Below are positions 63,401 to 64,000 of a stretch of DNA of 64,000 nt, piece by piece. Each line of letters begins with the position of its first letter. Positions within the stretch are counted from its first letter, which is position 1. The translations under genes and the position numbers were made by a program. The DNA lies in NCBI GenBank assembly GCA_900542495.1, contig UQNW01000014.1, positions 1 through 64,000 on the forward strand, given 5' to 3'. The stretch comes from an uncultured Roseburia sp. GTDB taxonomy: Bacteria; Bacillota; Clostridia; Lachnospirales; Lachnospiraceae. The notes under the pieces were generated by a model, which ran no database searches, had not been told where the DNA came from, and saw only the letters and a program-made list of their open reading frames with translations.

Positions 63401-64000
63401 AATGCATGTGCACGGAATGCAGCTACTGCGTCCATATTGCACATTTCTTTCAGATCTGCATAATCCCATTTCTCGATTTTCTGAATTTCGTGGGATGTAC
63501 GGAATCCATCGAAGAAGTTGATGAATGGAACTTTTCCTTCGATTGTTGCTAAATGAGCAACTGGGCTTAAGTCCATAACTTCCTGTGGGTTTGTCTCACA
63601 TAACATAGCGAAACCTGTCTGACGGCAGGCATATACGTCACTGTGATCACCGAAAATATTTAAAGACTGTGTTGCAACGGTACGTGCAGAAACATCAAAT
63701 ACACATGGAAGCTGCTCACCAGCGATTTTGTACATGTTAGGGATCATTAATAAAAGACCCTGAGATGCTGTAAATGTTGTTGTTAATGCACCTGCAGCAA
63801 GGGAACCGTGAACTGCACCTGCAGCACCTGCTTCGGATTCCATTTCTACTACTTTGACCTGATTGCCAAAGATATTTTCCTGTCCTGCTGCTGACCACTG
63901 ATCGACAGTATCTGCCATAGGGCTGGATGGTGTAATTGGGTAAATAGCTGCAACATCTGTAAACGCATAAGCTACATGAGCTGCTGCTGTATTACCGTCC
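60478..64000 (-). CDS. nifJ: pyruvate:ferredoxin (flavodoxin) oxidoreductase, 5' end beyond window
   Basis: This is the single-chain PFOR, which oxidises pyruvate with CoA to acetyl-CoA, CO2 and reduced ferredoxin. The visible frame covers about 1173 codons. Before the internal Met at 63918 the frame continues to the edge with AYPITPSS-like residues (AAIYPITPSSP), the TPP-domain start, so only a few N-terminal residues are missing. Two ferredoxin-type clusters (CIQCNQCAFVCSHA; CMGCGECITVCPVG), a third cluster Cys pair in CAGCAETSYARL, and the TPP site (GDGWAYDIGFGGLDH; DTEMYSNTGGQASK) are all present. It signals anaerobic fermentative metabolism. Confidence 0.97.
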   Translation of the reverse strand, partial: DGNTAAAHVAYAFTDVAAIYPITPSSPMADTVDQWSAAGQENIFGNQVKVVEMESEAGAAGAVHGSLAAGALTTTFTASQGLLLMIPNMYKIAGEQLPCVFDVSARTVATQSLNIFGDHSDVYACRQTGFAMLCETNPQEVMDLSPVAHLATIEGKVPFINFFDGFRTSHEIQKIEKWDYADLKEMCNMDAVAAFRAHALNPEHPAMRGSHENGDVFFQHREACNTAYNELPAIVEKYMAKVNEKLGTNYDLFNYYGAEDAERVIVAMGSVNDVAEEVIDYLTAKGEKVGLVKVRLYRPWVSEAFLKALPKTVKKVAVLDRTKEPGALGDPLYLDVATTLREAGLDTIVLTGGRYGLGSKDTPPSSLFAVYKELEKDAPKARFTIGIVDDVTNLSLPEVKPAPITAAEGTVECKFWGLGGDGTVGANKNSTKIIGDHTDKYIQAYFQYDSKKTGGVTISHLRFGDKPIRSPYYINQADFVACHNPSYVTKGFKMVQDVKPGGVFMINCQWSDEELAHHLNAEAKKYIADNNIQLYTINAIDKAIEIGMGKRTNTILQSAFFKLANVMPIEEAVDFMKAAAKKSYGKKGDAVVEMNYKAIDAGVDAVHKVEVPASWSNPEADPAPKKLTGRPETVKMVEDLMNPIALMDGDSLPVSAFMGNPDGQFEQGASAYEKRGTAVTVPTWDAAKCIQCNQCAFVCSHATIRPFMLSEDEVKAAPANIKLADTKPKASEYKYTMSVSPLDCMGCGECITVCPVGAIEMVPQESQAEEQPVFDYLVANVGKKPGMPADNTVKGSQFNQPLLEFSGSCAGCAETSYARLITQLFGEHMYISNATGCSSIWGGPAATSPYTVNKDSNKGPAWANSLFEDNAEHGLGMQIGQEVLRDQAIASAEKCASSDKASAELKDAFAKFMETKQDTKANTPATEALVAELEKAAAAGCPDAKAALEKKDYLAKKSVWIFGGDGWAYDIGFGGLDHVLASGHNVNVMVFDTEMYSNTGGQASKASNIGEVCQFAAAGKEVGKKSLAEIAMSYGYVYVAQIALGANMAQAVKVLAEAEAYDGPSLIIGYAPCELHGVKGGMNHCQDEMKKAVAAGYWNLFSFNPALKAEGKNPFTLTSKPGDGTYQEFLNNETRYSRLTRSFPERAAKLFAASEEAAKARYEHLLRLVELYK

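Noticed and set aside
1..64000. CRISPR array, tRNA or rRNA genes, insertion sequence, integrated phage
   Set aside because: No regularly spaced repeats, cloverleaf-like sequences, rRNA motifs, transposase, integrase or phage proteins were recognised on either strand.

Overview
The window looks like a chromosome segment of an anaerobic, low-GC, gut-type Firmicute of the family Lachnospiraceae (Roseburia/Agathobacter-like). Supporting signs are strong AGGAGG ribosome sites, many AraC-type and YesMN-type sugar regulators, sugar ABC importers without their own ATPase, GPH-family symporters, phosphorolytic beta-glucan enzymes, pyruvate:ferredoxin oxidoreductase, and a MurE with the DNPR signature of meso-diaminopimelate cell walls next to dapF. 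No rRNA, tRNA, insertion sequence or CRISPR array was recognised.

Layout. (1) 0.2-7.5 kb, minus: an operon with a GPH sugar symporter, a GH2 beta-glycosidase, a TIM-barrel sugar isomerase/epimerase and a GH78 alpha-L-rhamnosidase, diverging from a GH1 beta-glucosidase plus AraC regulator (8.0-10.6 kb). (2) 10.6-19.6 kb: a second AraC regulator, NudC, a LacI-like-sensor/GGDEF fusion, and a lipoprotein binding protein translationally coupled to a YesM histidine kinase and followed by a YesN response regulator. (3) 19.7-33.4 kb, minus: a beta-glucan locus with an ABC importer (two permeases and a binding lipoprotein), GH30, two phosphorylases (a 1053-aa GH94/GH149/GH161-like protein and a 900-aa GH94), a GH55-like lipoprotein and the stump of a cellobiose phosphorylase. 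Together these suggest uptake and phosphorolysis of beta-1,3(/1,6)-glucan. (4) 33.6-42.0 kb: hemW, lepA and a complete oligopeptide-type ABC transporter. (5) 42.0-46.4 kb: an AT-rich accessory patch with a tandem-HTH/TPR-like regulator, a 45-residue exported peptide, a SurA-N-like secreted protein, two small membrane proteins, a 50-bp palindrome, a repeated half-site, and a possible small RNA. This is the best candidate for an undescribed (peptide-signalling) system. (6) 46.4-53.9 kb: murE, dapF, a Cys/Met-metabolism PLP enzyme diverging from an AraC gene with a structured leader, a CBS/DRTGG family-II pyrophosphatase and a coiled-coil membrane protein. (7) 54.2-59.5 kb: a PTS region with licT-type antiterminator, EIIA, EIICB, ptsI and ptsH. 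One leader carries a recognisable RAT antiterminator and another a likely attenuator. (8) 59.5-64.0 kb: cutC and a PFOR gene cut by the right window edge.

The theme is regulated plant/fungal glycan uptake feeding phosphorylases and glycolysis, with PTS sugar uptake and PFOR as central energy metabolism. Many intercistronic and leader hairpins suggest RNA-level control.
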